NCBI RefSeq assembly: GCF_905220365.1
Contig: NC_061141.1
Span: 8,005,501 to 8,069,500, forward strand
Source: Vanessa cardui
Taxonomy: Eukaryota; Arthropoda; Insecta; Lepidoptera; Nymphalidae
Direction: 5' to 3'
Length of the DNA stretch: 64,000 nucleotides
Shown: piece after piece, positions 53,601-55,707 of the stretch
Position numbering within the stretch: the first letter of the stretch is position 1
How the letters are laid out: every line of letters starts with the position of its first letter
The notes under the pieces: model-generated
What the model saw: the letters and a program-made list of their open reading frames with translations, nothing else
What the model was told of the DNA's origin: nothing
Databases searched by the model: none
Position numbers and translations under genes: made by a program

Positions 53601-53720
53601 GACCTTTTCATAGCGGTGGACCGCAAGTGCGGACCTCTGACTCTGTTCTCCACGTTCCGGCATCTTGTGCAGTATGTGCGGCACGCAATCTCGCTGCTGA
53701 AGAACGCGCCTCGCGAGTGA
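5528..53720 (+). CDS. lilli: Lilliputian, AF4/FMR2 family transcription elongation scaffold (3' part, 17 exons)
   Basis: Nuclear scaffold of the super elongation complex, which joins P-TEFb, ELL and AF9/ENL to release paused RNA polymerase II (family knowledge). Coding exons A-Q: 5528-5619, 8320-8397, 11809-11853, 12953-13048, 14403-14460, 42817-42859, 44055-44129, 45784-46024, 47105-47230, 47479-47721, 48333-49257, 49890-50035, 50604-50746, 51667-51921, 52319-52415, 52606-52933, 53602-53720. Every junction is AG/GT and every phase matches, giving 1,035 codons plus a split first codon. Numbering from the first full codon: ELL-binding-like part 68-103, acidic Ser tracts 138-215, AT-hooks 300-325, Asp/Arg/Ser array about 390-640, AF9-binding-like motif about 682-692, C-terminal homology domain about 755-1035. 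The N-terminal exons (P-TEFb-binding end) are outside the window. Identity rests mainly on the C-terminal domain and the ILKEM...PLSVIAATP segment. Confidence 0.96.
5967..6197. mobile_element. hAT-type MITE with 8-bp target-site duplication
   Basis: The element spans 5975-6189 (215 bp). It starts cagtggcgtaa and ends agctacgccactg, so the ends are inverted (CAGTGGCGTA). It is flanked by identical ttgtatgt at 5967-5974 and 6190-6197. An 8-bp duplication with CAG-type ends is the hallmark of hAT transposons. It contains no transposase frame, so it is non-autonomous. Confidence 0.85.
6682..6752 (-). repeat. tRNA-type SINE head fragment
   Basis: ggtgcttggctatgaacctg, aatcattggttaaaat and tataaccactgagtca are the reverse complement of the SINE head (A box and B box) seen complete at 53221-53320. 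The body is absent. Confidence 0.6.
7062..7392 (-). mobile_element. Metulj-like SINE, full length, with 11-bp target-site duplication
   Basis: SINE body 7073-7381 on the minus strand: a gttgttgttt-type tail at 7073-7085, then the landmarks gggctaaggcctcctctccc and tattccaccacgctgtt, ending in the tRNA-like head around 7315-7375 (ttgaacccgcaatcat, ctaaccactgggcc). Flanked by tggactatcta at 7062-7072 and 7382-7392. Confidence 0.88.
8320..8397 (+). CDS. lilli: lilli exon B
   Basis: 26 codons in phase 0 at both ends (TEGLNSTGAS...IPNGIQSQ). Acceptor is tacag after a T tract; donor is gtgagt. It joins exons A and C without a frame change. Disordered, polar and proline-containing; no domain is visible. 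It could be skipped without a frameshift, so it is a possible cassette exon. Confidence 0.82.
9891..10335 (+). repeat. Family R2 element, interrupted by a LINE fragment
   Basis: The 5' end (actagtcgctgcctgcg, 9891-9907) is cut off from the remainder (10162-10335: ttttgcttgcgttttagg, gttcaagttagcttca, gaaagagcgacagac, ataatattagt). Removing 9908-10161 restores the usual family order. Confidence 0.8.
9908..10147 (+). mobile_element. 5'-truncated RTE-like LINE, ORF2 C-terminus and tail
   Basis: Encodes SWYGHVMRRNEEHIVKKAL then GRGRPRKRWMDC, the standard end of RTE-like non-LTR reverse-transcriptase proteins. A frameshift near 10033-10036 breaks the frame; the next frame continues DDMVRKNVTREMTSDREVW and ends ADPK-stop at about 10120. 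It ends in a gatgatga microsatellite tail. A dead copy, 240 bp. Confidence 0.85.
10549..10725 (-). mobile_element. 5'-truncated Metulj-like SINE
   Basis: Minus-strand 3' half: caacaacaacagcctgtaaa, ctaaggcctcctctcccttt, cacatgtggccgaatttct, gcaggtttcctcacgatg; the tRNA head is missing. actgatca occurs at both sides (10541-10548 and 10718-10725) and could be the target duplication. Confidence 0.75.
11248..11435 (+). repeat. Family R2 copy
   Basis: actagtttttgtccgcggctt at the 5' end, then gttggttgtcatgcgttag, ttcaaatttgcttcatacc and gacagacagagttac near the 3' end. The middle is shortened relative to 40112-40306. Confidence 0.75.
11809..11853 (+). CDS. lilli: lilli exon C, start of ELL-binding-like segment
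   Basis: A 45-bp microexon, 15 codons, phase 0 at both ends (NNVDGSQPHIESILK). Its last residues continue into exon D as IESILK-EM, matching the conserved ILKEM motif at the start of the ELL-binding region in vertebrate AFF1/AFF4. Acceptor is caacag; donor is gtaagg. Confidence 0.9.
11854..12952 (+). other. lilli: lilli intron C-D
   Basis: 1.1 kb, AT-rich, with one family R3 repeat (12116-12300). Nothing else recognisable. Confidence 0.85.
12116..12300 (+). repeat. Family R3 repeat ('ctagctgtgcccgcgac')
   Basis: Starts actagctgtgcccgcgacct, contains ccagccgttccagagattag and ccggaacaaacagacagacc. Three copies in the window (also 18829 and 38577). A common lepidopteran retroelement-derived repeat; the exact family cannot be named by eye. 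Confidence 0.7.
12953..13048 (+). CDS. lilli: lilli exon D, ELL-binding-like segment
   Basis: 32 codons, phase 0 at both ends. It reads EMKSLPTPLSVIAATPRK and then ELENKFIFNPYTNK, which parallels the ILKEM...PLTAIHTP...FPFP pattern of vertebrate AFF proteins that binds the ELL occludin-like domain. Acceptor is gacag; donor is gtaccc, a weaker match than the neighbouring donors. Third positions are G/C-rich here, unlike the flanking introns. Confidence 0.93.
13118..13308 (+). repeat. Family R6 repeat
   Basis: Landmarks gaaataccactcaatgatta, cacgaaatcttagacta, aaactctacccctcaagggg and gcgcgggtgaagccgc. A related copy lies at 44262-44395 and an old one at 38340-38575. Confidence 0.6.
13606..13790 (+). 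repeat. Family R4 copy, diverged
   Basis: ggtggtacgactttgtgc, aaatacttagtcttgttatg, ttccggtttgaagggtgagt, agtgtaactacac and gtggcaaattgacgg in family order; the 3' end is missing. Confidence 0.65.
14403..14460 (+). CDS. lilli: lilli exon E
   Basis: 19 codons plus one base (VQENPQLTNNEHKTTPTKP), ending in phase 1; the split glycine codon is completed in exon F 28 kb downstream. Acceptor is cccacag; donor is gtaagt, a perfect consensus. Disordered and polar. Confidence 0.85.
14703..14847 (+). repeat. Family R2 copy, diverged
   Basis: gttcaagcttgcttcaaatc, aatcggttcattggt, gtgaaagagcaacagact and gttactttcgcatttat; the 5' part is degraded. Confidence 0.6.
15660..16560. other. CpG-rich non-repetitive patch in the giant intron
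   Basis: CpG density is visibly higher than in the neighbouring AT-rich sequence (for example 15775-15810, 16255-16345 and 16480-16540). A CTCF-like core lies at 16280-16288. No open frame with coding character and no repeat. Candidate regulatory region or alternative promoter; unproven. Confidence 0.35.
18829..19030 (+). repeat. Family R3 copy
   Basis: ctagctgtgcccgcgacctt, tctgccagtgaaagtcccg, ttccagagattagccggaac and cagacagacaaaaagac in family order. The most complete of the three copies. Confidence 0.75.
19466..19655 (-). repeat. Family R2 copy
   Basis: Reverse orientation: ataatattataaatgtgaca, ccgtctgtcgctctttcaac, gatgaaatttggtatgaagc and gcgaaaccgcgggcgaatac, ending in tagt. Close to the family consensus, so comparatively young. 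Confidence 0.75.
20112..20150 (-). repeat. Fragment of family R4
   Basis: ttggtggtacctacccagac and agacttg are the reverse complement of the 5' part of family R4. Confidence 0.45.
21000..21150 (+). repeat. Old Metulj-like SINE fragment
   Basis: gaaaaacattatgaggga, ggcggaatatgttccaaacc and gagcccagcactg correspond to the middle and 3' part of the SINE, with many changes. Confidence 0.5.
26594..26705 (+). repeat. Fragment of family R4 with internal deletion
   Basis: taccaccaaatatcaatactt and tagtattgctgtgttg, then a jump to gtccatattgtcgtccgcc. The middle of the element is lost. Confidence 0.5.
27512..27690 (-). repeat. Family R4 copy, diverged
   Basis: Reverse orientation: aggcggaatggtacctgat, gacgctgtaagaaataaacc, tacaaagtgagcatg and ggacttgtataaagccctac follow family order from 3' to 5'. 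Confidence 0.6.
28470..28545 (-). repeat. Fragment of family R4
   Basis: tctatagatattagaactga and aagtatcaaccatccc parallel the reverse complement of the family's 'ggttaatatttcttacagcgcc' region. Directly followed by a LINE relic. Confidence 0.4.
28546..28690 (+). mobile_element. LINE relic, C-terminal end of reverse-transcriptase ORF
   Basis: 28564-28653 reads TTLWNQLSPAVFPNRYDLGT then FKKTPKCRS-stop. LWN.LP..VFP..YDL..FKR is the usual C-terminal signature of Jockey/CR1/R1-group LINE proteins in Lepidoptera. Upstream codons contain a stop; this is a short dead fragment. Confidence 0.7.
30310..30425. promoter_or_regulatory. CpG-rich patch with arthropod initiator-like TCAGT
   Basis: About 115 bp with dense CpG (gcgcgtgcgg, ctcgcgcgcgctg, ccgacgtccgac). 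tcagtac at 30360-30366 matches the arthropod initiator TCAGT, and no TATA box precedes it. Possible internal promoter of lilli or enhancer RNA start; no exon with a coding start was found nearby. Low confidence. Confidence 0.2.
32078..32225 (+). repeat. Unclassified repeat-like tract
   Basis: A GC-richer block (gatggttgagctcaccctac, acctgttcctcccctcac, gcgaacccgtggacgg) ending in ataaataaataaaaaat, which looks like a retroelement 3' end with a simple tail. No second copy in this window. Confidence 0.3.
33290..33465 (-). repeat. Family R2 copy, 5'-truncated
   Basis: Reverse orientation: aatattataaatgtgcaag, ctgacgctctttcgcgacc, gatgaaatttgatatgaagc and tacatgacaaccaacac. The gcggcttcgc head is missing. 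Confidence 0.7.
37722..37918 (-). repeat. Family R2 copy, full length
   Basis: Reverse orientation from attaatattataaatgtgaa through cctgaacataaattgatgaa to gcaaatccgcgggcgagtac and tagt. It carries a duplicated ctatctgt motif at 37748-37767. Confidence 0.75.
38340..38575 (+). repeat. Old family R6 element
   Basis: aagcttcaactgatttagat, catcccttacggaagtgaag and cgcttcggtaaagccgcgtc are typical of this family. It abuts the family R3 copy that begins at 38577. Confidence 0.45.
38577..38830 (+). repeat. Family R3 copy
   Basis: tactagctgtgcccgcgact, gaccagctctgcgtcagtg, gagattaatcggaacaaacc and gacagactgac. Diverged in its middle part. Confidence 0.65.
38935..39128 (+). repeat. Family R4 copy, 5'-truncated
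   Basis: actacaggcacaagggacat, aacatcttagttcccaagg, gtcattgtctatgggtgatg, cttaccaccgggtggcccat and ataccataaaaaaaag: an intact 3' half with A-rich tail. The 5' edge is a short inverted repeat (38941-38972). Confidence 0.75.
39331..39428 (-). repeat. SINE fragment with (AGTAA)n-type tail
   Basis: ttaaagtaaagtaaagtaac followed by agcctgtacatttcccactg and gagataaggcctcctcttcc. Same subfamily as the full copy at 52994-53320, which has the same tail and the same 'tgctgagataagg' change. Confidence 0.7.
39546..39755 (+). mobile_element. Metulj-like SINE with internal deletion
   Basis: Head gggatggcccagtggtttga (A box) and cgggttcaaatgtctc, then a jump to aaattctgccacatgagcat, cgtggtggaatatgttccaa and ttagcatagcagtgag, with a ttactgta-type tail. 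The central 'ctcgtgctcggcggtgaagg' portion is deleted. Confidence 0.75.
40112..40306 (+). repeat. Family R2 copy, full length
   Basis: Best copy for defining the family: gttgtcgcccgcggcttcgc, ttaggggttggttatcatat, aagtagcctatgtcctttct, cgtgaaagagcgacagac and acatttataatattagt, about 195 bp. Confidence 0.8.
42200..42355 (+). repeat. Family R2 copy, 5'-truncated
   Basis: agttggttgtcacgtgttag, aaaaagtagcgtctgtcctt, cgtgaaagaacgacaaacac and tttataatatta. The head is missing. Confidence 0.75.
42817..42859 (+). CDS. lilli: lilli exon F
   Basis: A 43-bp microexon after the giant intron: two bases completing Gly, 13 codons (LDNRISNSRSSVS), and two bases of the next Pro codon. Acceptor is ttccag after a strong pyrimidine tract; donor is gtaagt. 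Phase 1 in, phase 2 out, matching both neighbours. It is too short to be seen without the phase logic. Confidence 0.85.
42860..44054 (+). other. lilli: lilli intron F-G
   Basis: 1.2 kb. Contains a family R4 copy (43165-43312) and, at about 43485-43540, a possible LINE tail relic (cacgctgcgccaatcccaac) resembling 10100-10135. Open frames in both directions at 43230-43905 lack coding character. Confidence 0.85.
43165..43312 (+). repeat. Family R4 copy, truncated at both ends
   Basis: gtaactacaggcacaagaga, tcgtttccaaggtcggtggc, tattggcgatgtaagggatg and tatagtgccaatcaccat. Confidence 0.7.
44055..44129 (+). CDS. lilli: lilli exon G, acidic segment
   Basis: One base completing Pro, 24 codons (NVVNKDLGLSESDDEVAATT then TRLE), two bases of Pro; phase 2 in, phase 2 out. 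The LGLSESDDE run corresponds to the conserved LKLSSSEDSDGE-type acidic segment that follows the ELL-binding region in vertebrate AFF proteins. Acceptor is ttacag; donor is gtgagt. Confidence 0.9.
44262..44395 (+). repeat. Family R6 fragment
   Basis: acaaaaacgaaatacaactc, gaaatttggcaggtagacat, cgaaactgtaccccctaagg and gggtaaaactg. Same landmarks as 13118-13308. Confidence 0.6.
45385..45575 (+). repeat. Family R4 copy, diverged
   Basis: ttggtggtagggcttggata, taagtgagctaggtacaagg, cctggcgcattggcgttgtg and ggggcgatggtcagcac. Confidence 0.6.
45784..46024 (+). CDS. lilli: lilli exon H, serine-rich and proline-rich tract
   Basis: 80 codons after a split Pro codon, phase 2 in, phase 0 out. It encodes a Ser/Glu/Asp tract (SGSESSPSDSESESSSAESS), an Ala/Pro linker and then WSLSNF. 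This order equals the SDSESESSSS...WQLDNW region (pSER plus Trp motif) of AFF4. GC-rich compared with its AT-rich introns. Long frames on the other strand and in other frames here are shadows of this composition. Confidence 0.93.
46025..47104 (+). other. lilli: lilli intron H-I
   Basis: 1.08 kb without recognisable repeats. Holds an unassigned 112-codon open frame at 46739-47077. Confidence 0.8.
46739..47077 (+). other. Unassigned 112-codon open frame in intron H-I
   Basis: ATG to TGA. Composition is protein-like (MDDNLFQLLIKLMHSIINRH, KWIDLAVLKCNLRRG, DKVKVLDNYYKLKDMLWKAV), with amphipathic helix-like spacing, unlike the shadow frames of this window. It ends 27 bases before exon I. I do not recognise a family. 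It could be a nested single-exon gene, an old pseudogene, or chance. Confidence 0.25.
47105..47230 (+). CDS. lilli: lilli exon I
   Basis: 42 codons, phase 0 at both ends (SPISELSDSEASSPSPG..., RRRRSLANRISTASSDDEAP). Ser/Asp-rich with an Arg4 patch that could be a nuclear localisation signal. Acceptor is ttacag; donor is gtatgt. It could be skipped in frame. Confidence 0.88.
47231..47478 (+). other. lilli: lilli intron I-J
   Basis: 248 bp, AT-rich, donor gtatgt, acceptor ctgcag. Nothing else seen. Confidence 0.88.
47479..47721 (+). CDS. lilli: lilli exon J, two AT-hooks
   Basis: 81 codons, phase 0 at both ends. It contains two AT-hook cores, KRGRPPK and KKRGRPPK, about 20 residues apart, flanked by Lys/Arg; these bind the minor groove of AT-rich DNA. 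An AT-hook is a known part of Drosophila Lilli. The rest is a Pro/Glu/His-rich linker ending in THIFRK. A MITE starts 14 bases after the exon. Confidence 0.93.
47722..48332 (+). other. lilli: lilli intron J-K, mostly a MITE
   Basis: 611 bp, of which 502 bp is a long-TIR MITE (47736-48237). Only 14 bases separate the donor from the element, and 95 bases separate its end from exon K. Confidence 0.88.
47736..48237. mobile_element. Non-autonomous DNA transposon (MITE) with about 82-bp inverted ends
   Basis: The left end 47736-47818 (tatagtttgttcgcgttaag, then aatgcagtgagttgtcattg, gtttaccggc, ccgccccct, gaccaatcaaatctttt) is repeated inverted at 48157-48237 with only a few differences. A TA target duplication is consistent with the ends (ta-tagtttg...caaacta-ta), which would suggest a Tc1/mariner-type mover, but superfamily is unproven. 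The 340-bp interior is AT-rich without a transposase frame. Confidence 0.88.
48333..49257 (+). CDS. lilli: lilli exon K, Gly/Lys stretch and Asp/Arg/Ser repeat array
   Basis: The largest exon: 308 codons plus one base, phase 0 in, phase 1 out (donor gtaagc). It opens with VFTPKKGDECG, then a GGKGGK-type Gly/Lys run, a DDDDRRHRDRSAERR patch and a long mixed-charge region dominated by DRLS, ERLS and DKL repeats. Codons 163 onward form a regular period-10 array (48819-49169). The exon ends with a non-repetitive piece, RYVRAEADVGFVPNSLTNG. Such Arg/Asp mixed-charge sequence is disordered and often found in nuclear condensate proteins (inference). No folded domain is visible. Confidence 0.93.
48819..49169 (+). 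repeat. Period-30-bp coding array, decapeptide repeats in exon K
   Basis: Eleven 10-residue units and one 7-residue unit (48969-48989) in tandem. Consensus is S-H/I/N-D/E-R-L-S-x-D/E-K-L, for example SHERLSSDKL (twice identical) and SHDRLSSEKL. The last six complete units run 48990-49169 without a break. Units differ at silent sites, so the array is not brand new. Confidence 0.92.
49457..49630 (-). repeat. LINE 3' UTR fragment with TTTTGA tail
   Basis: On the minus strand it reads ccggttcttctcggtagaat, gacgattcaaaagtgcttat, aagagcctacttgaataaag and then a ttttgattttga-type tail. This is a very common 5'-truncated lepidopteran non-LTR end. The tail shows the insertion was by reverse transcription. 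Confidence 0.7.
49710..49862 (+). repeat. 62-bp tandem repeat, 2.5 copies
   Basis: Units 49710-49771 and 49772-49833 are nearly identical (gtaaaagcgg, ctttctgtcgag, ccaaataccgccctagc, ctcgtata). A third unit, 49834-49862, has an internal deletion. It ends 27 bases before exon L and occupies the place of its pyrimidine tract. Confidence 0.9.
49890..50035 (+). CDS. lilli: lilli exon L, AF9/ENL-binding-like motif
   Basis: Two bases completing Gly, 48 codons, phase 1 in, phase 0 out. It includes CVVSIPLSRL, which matches the VxIxLxxL core of the AFF segment that folds onto the AF9/ENL (fly Ear) AHD domain, then a Pro/Thr/Arg-rich tail. The acceptor is a tandem cagcag, so one extra Ala codon may be included or skipped. 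The polypyrimidine tract is weak because a 62-bp tandem repeat lies upstream. Donor is gtgagt. Strongly GC-rich. Confidence 0.88.
50036..50603 (+). other. lilli: lilli intron L-M
   Basis: 568 bp. A degraded family R2 copy (50078-50185, minus orientation: tctgtgctctttcatgacca, ccaaggaaatataggttact) and a TAT-rich simple stretch at 50335-50380. Confidence 0.85.
50604..50746 (+). CDS. lilli: lilli exon M, entry to the C-terminal homology domain
   Basis: 47 codons plus two bases, phase 0 in, phase 2 out. It reads TLETSGGSLASLGGLERSER then a stretch ending YYSYFERLPADALSDEERDH. The last part leads into the C-terminal homology domain, in the place of the FDDRNYSADH-type sequence of vertebrate paralogues. 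Acceptor is ctgcag; donor is gtgagt. Confidence 0.9.
50747..51666 (+). other. lilli: lilli intron M-N
   Basis: 920 bp. Contains a full family R4 copy in minus orientation (50765-51003). The rest, including 51240-51545, has no supported coding content. Confidence 0.85.
50765..51003 (-). repeat. Family R4 copy, near full length
   Basis: Reverse orientation: tggtataggttggccatcgc, gacgctgtaagaaatataac, ccaaccttgggaactaagat, ggaacacaacaagacttggc and catagccctaccaccaa. Close to the family consensus. Confidence 0.8.
51667..51921 (+). CDS. lilli: lilli exon N, C-terminal homology domain helices
   Basis: Split Lys codon, 84 codons, two bases of Ser; phase 2 in, phase 2 out. YYLGEAKRLRTAAERE, MLYLESVLCFVLTG and AFTIYRETIEYIKSI match the YLQEAKKLKH, YLDAVVSFIECG and MYSETVDLIKYT helices of AFF4. 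This is the strongest single evidence for gene identity. This domain mediates AFF homo- and heterodimerisation. Acceptor is gcgcag; donor is gtacga. Confidence 0.97.
51922..52318 (+). other. lilli: lilli intron N-O with imperfect tandem repeats and poly-C runs
   Basis: 397 bp. cacaattttgtgacattg starts at 51969, 52081 and 52157; the last two start a 76-bp unit ending in a poly-C run (about 52126-52139 and 52203-52211). A second motif (aaatggc...gcctacaaaat) also recurs (about 52009, 52212 and 52261). Confidence 0.85.
52319..52415 (+). CDS. lilli: lilli exon O, C-terminal homology domain
   Basis: One base completing Ser, then 32 codons, phase 2 in, phase 0 out. LRVQALLYLRMFKMYNREV corresponds to the CESLLYLRLFKLKKENA helix of AFF4. 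Acceptor is ttcag; donor is gtttgt, which is non-optimal. Confidence 0.95.
52416..52605 (+). other. lilli: lilli intron O-P
   Basis: 190 bp, donor gtttgt, acceptor ttccag. Nothing else recognised. Confidence 0.88.
52606..52933 (+). CDS. lilli: lilli exon P, Ser/Gly linker and C-terminal homology domain
   Basis: 109 codons plus one base, phase 0 in, phase 1 out. Starts with an Ala/Ser/Pro linker, then a duplicated GSGSGSG...YC..AHAVPA unit, then HALLQLTKYYTFLYVAHDLW and EQADSLCRLRPNQ, equal to the [27 protein letters not shown] region of AFF4. Vertebrate paralogues also have a low-complexity Ser/Pro/Gly loop here. Very GC-rich, which produces long shadow frames. Acceptor is ttccag; donor is gtatat. 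Confidence 0.95.
52982..53332 (-). mobile_element. Metulj-like SINE, full length, with 12-bp target-site duplication
   Basis: Body 52994-53320 on the minus strand: aagtaaagtaaagtaaag tail, cagcctgtacatttcccact, tattccaccacgctgttcca, tttccttcaccgccgagcac, then the tRNA-like head (caatcatcggttaagatgca, ctaaccactgggcca). The head end has an extra 18-bp copy (53284-53301 and 53302-53319). Flanked by accctatgatat at 52982-52993 and 53321-53332. Confidence 0.92.
53393..53545 (+). repeat. 86-bp tandem duplication before lilli exon Q
   Basis: ggcgtggccaagta-agaaacc starts at 53393 and again at 53479, and both copies include atacgtccgatagccttgaa. The second copy is shorter in the middle. Confidence 0.85.
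53602..53720 (+). CDS. lilli: lilli exon Q, terminal exon with stop codon
   Basis: Two bases completing Asp, 38 codons and TGA. LFIAVDRKCGPLTLFSTF then RHLVQYVRHAISLLKNAPRE mirrors the [30 protein letters not shown] end of AFF4. The C-terminus is close to that of the vertebrate proteins, so the stop is credible. Acceptor is ttcgcag. GC-rich sequence continues for about 60 bases into the 3' UTR. Confidence 0.95.
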
Positions 53721-54284
53721 CGTGCCGACCGGGCCGGGCCGGCTCCGGGACCGGCTCCGGGACCGGGCCGGGGCCTCGCCCGCTGTGACGCAGACCGTGC
53801 TCTAGACTTTGGAGTGATGCGTGGAATATCCATGATTCATAGACAAATTTGACAGCGAAGAGGACTCTCTCGATAGTACTTTACTTATCGCGTCACGGCA
53901 CTTGAAATGTAATATGGTTTACACCGACCGCTCTATTTTGTAAGGATACTCGGATAACTCGACATTTGTAACAGAATCGAATCGGTAACAAGACCACCAC
54001 TGAGTTAGTGAGATACAAACATGCCACAGGAAATATTTCACATCCCTCATCCAGAATTCGATTGATATATATATTTAAAACGATATAACGGACTAATTTA
54101 GTGTAAGAAGTTTTTTGTGAAAACTAAAGATTATTTTTCTTTTGATTTTAATTGGTAATGTTTATGCAATTGGTTGTATGTTATATGTATTACCATAATC
54201 GGTTTTAATAAGTATTTTAACTACTACAACATACTTGTTCGATCAATCAGGTTTAACATAAAAAGGCCTATACTTAATCATTAC

Positions 54285-54290
54285 AATAAA
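54285..54290 (+). terminator. Candidate proximal polyadenylation signal of lilli
   Basis: First canonical AATAAA downstream of the lilli stop codon (565 bases after it). Whether it is used cannot be told from sequence; more distal signals exist. Confidence 0.3.
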
Positions 54291-55659
54291 ACCTTCAAAC
54301 ACCCTTCCCTAACGCGAAATATATAAATTCTTACGAAATTAACTATCATTTTCAAACATAAATACTGTATTTATTTATTTCAACCATATAGACAAATAAT
54401 AATAATTCAAAAATTAAACCCAATTATTATTAATGCAATTGGTTTTTTAAATTTACGACTTAAAGTTATAGGATTTTTTTTACGGCTAAATTAGCATCAC
54501 GATTTAATTTCCCACAGACAATATTAACGGTTTAAATTTAAAAATATATATCGATATTGACAGTGTATCAGTTCAGAAAAATCATAACTCATTAGGAAAG
54601 CATATTCAGCAATAATTACGCATTTAATACTAAAAAAAAGGGAAAATTCAAACAATACTGTGTTATCTTTAATCAATACGATCGCGAACACTTTAACAGT
54701 CCAGTAACGACGTTCCATTTTCAAATATTGGAGTCTAGACAGCGAAATCTCGAAATAGACATGACGCATACCACAGATAATAAAAGTCAACGGATATAGG
54801 ACCTCTCGTGTCGTCCGTTTGCAGCTAAGAGTAAATACTGTTTAGTGTAAATGCGCTATTACGTTTAATAAGATTAGTAGTACGGCACTCGCAACGTTAA
54901 ACTTTTTTTTTTTAATTTATGTAACTAATTTTTTAATTGATTGCAAGTTGGATGTGATGTAATATAACAGATTATAAGGTTTAATTTTAAAATTTTAGTT
55001 AACGTTGTATTATATTATATTACGTGTATGATAAATATGTGTTGTATAATAATTAAATATAATTAATTAATGAGCAACTTTGACACTAAGTTTCGATAAG
55101 AATGCGTGATAAATTACTAATCAAATCGATTACAATCAAACCGGTTCATTAAAATCATTCGTTAATCGATTCGGAAACGAGTTATTTAAATAATATACTT
55201 ATTTAATTAGATAAGTTGATATGATGAAATATATTTTGAATCGATTTTTACTCGATTAGATCTGCTAGATTCCTTTAACAAATTAAATTGAATTCATCGT
55301 TTATAATTTTTCTTTTATTTAAACAATCGATAACGGGACATTATCGACAACATTGAATTCGCTTCAAAATCATAATCTTCCGTTTTGTATCTTGTAATTT
55401 ATTATTGTATTAATATTTCGGATATTACTTAATACGAATCAAAATCGACTGCCAAAAAGTGACAAATTTGTCTTCGCATCTTCACTTCCCAAGATGATGA
55501 CCAAAAAACGATGTATAAATTGTAAATAATTCGTCGCAAAGCGACATCGCGGGTCGACGGCTCGTTCGTTCGCCGAAGTAATGTTAAGTGATAGAATAGC
55601 CATATCTTAAATGGTTCTGTTTGTTTCGTCTTCGTAAAGGTGTTGAGCGAGCGTCATCC

Positions 55660-55707
55660 GGCCCGTCCGGTCGCCGGCCCGTCCGGTCGCCGGCCCGTCC
55701 GGTCGCC
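55660..55707. repeat. 16-bp GC-rich minisatellite, three perfect copies
   Basis: ggcccgtccggtcgcc at 55660, 55676 and 55692, then ggccggcgcgcc. Identical units in an AT-rich region imply recent expansion. Confidence 0.95.

Larger units (their letters stand above)
52934..53601 (+). other. lilli: lilli intron P-Q
   Basis: 668 bp: a full SINE (52994-53320) with target duplication, then an 86-bp local tandem duplication (53393-53545). Confidence 0.88.
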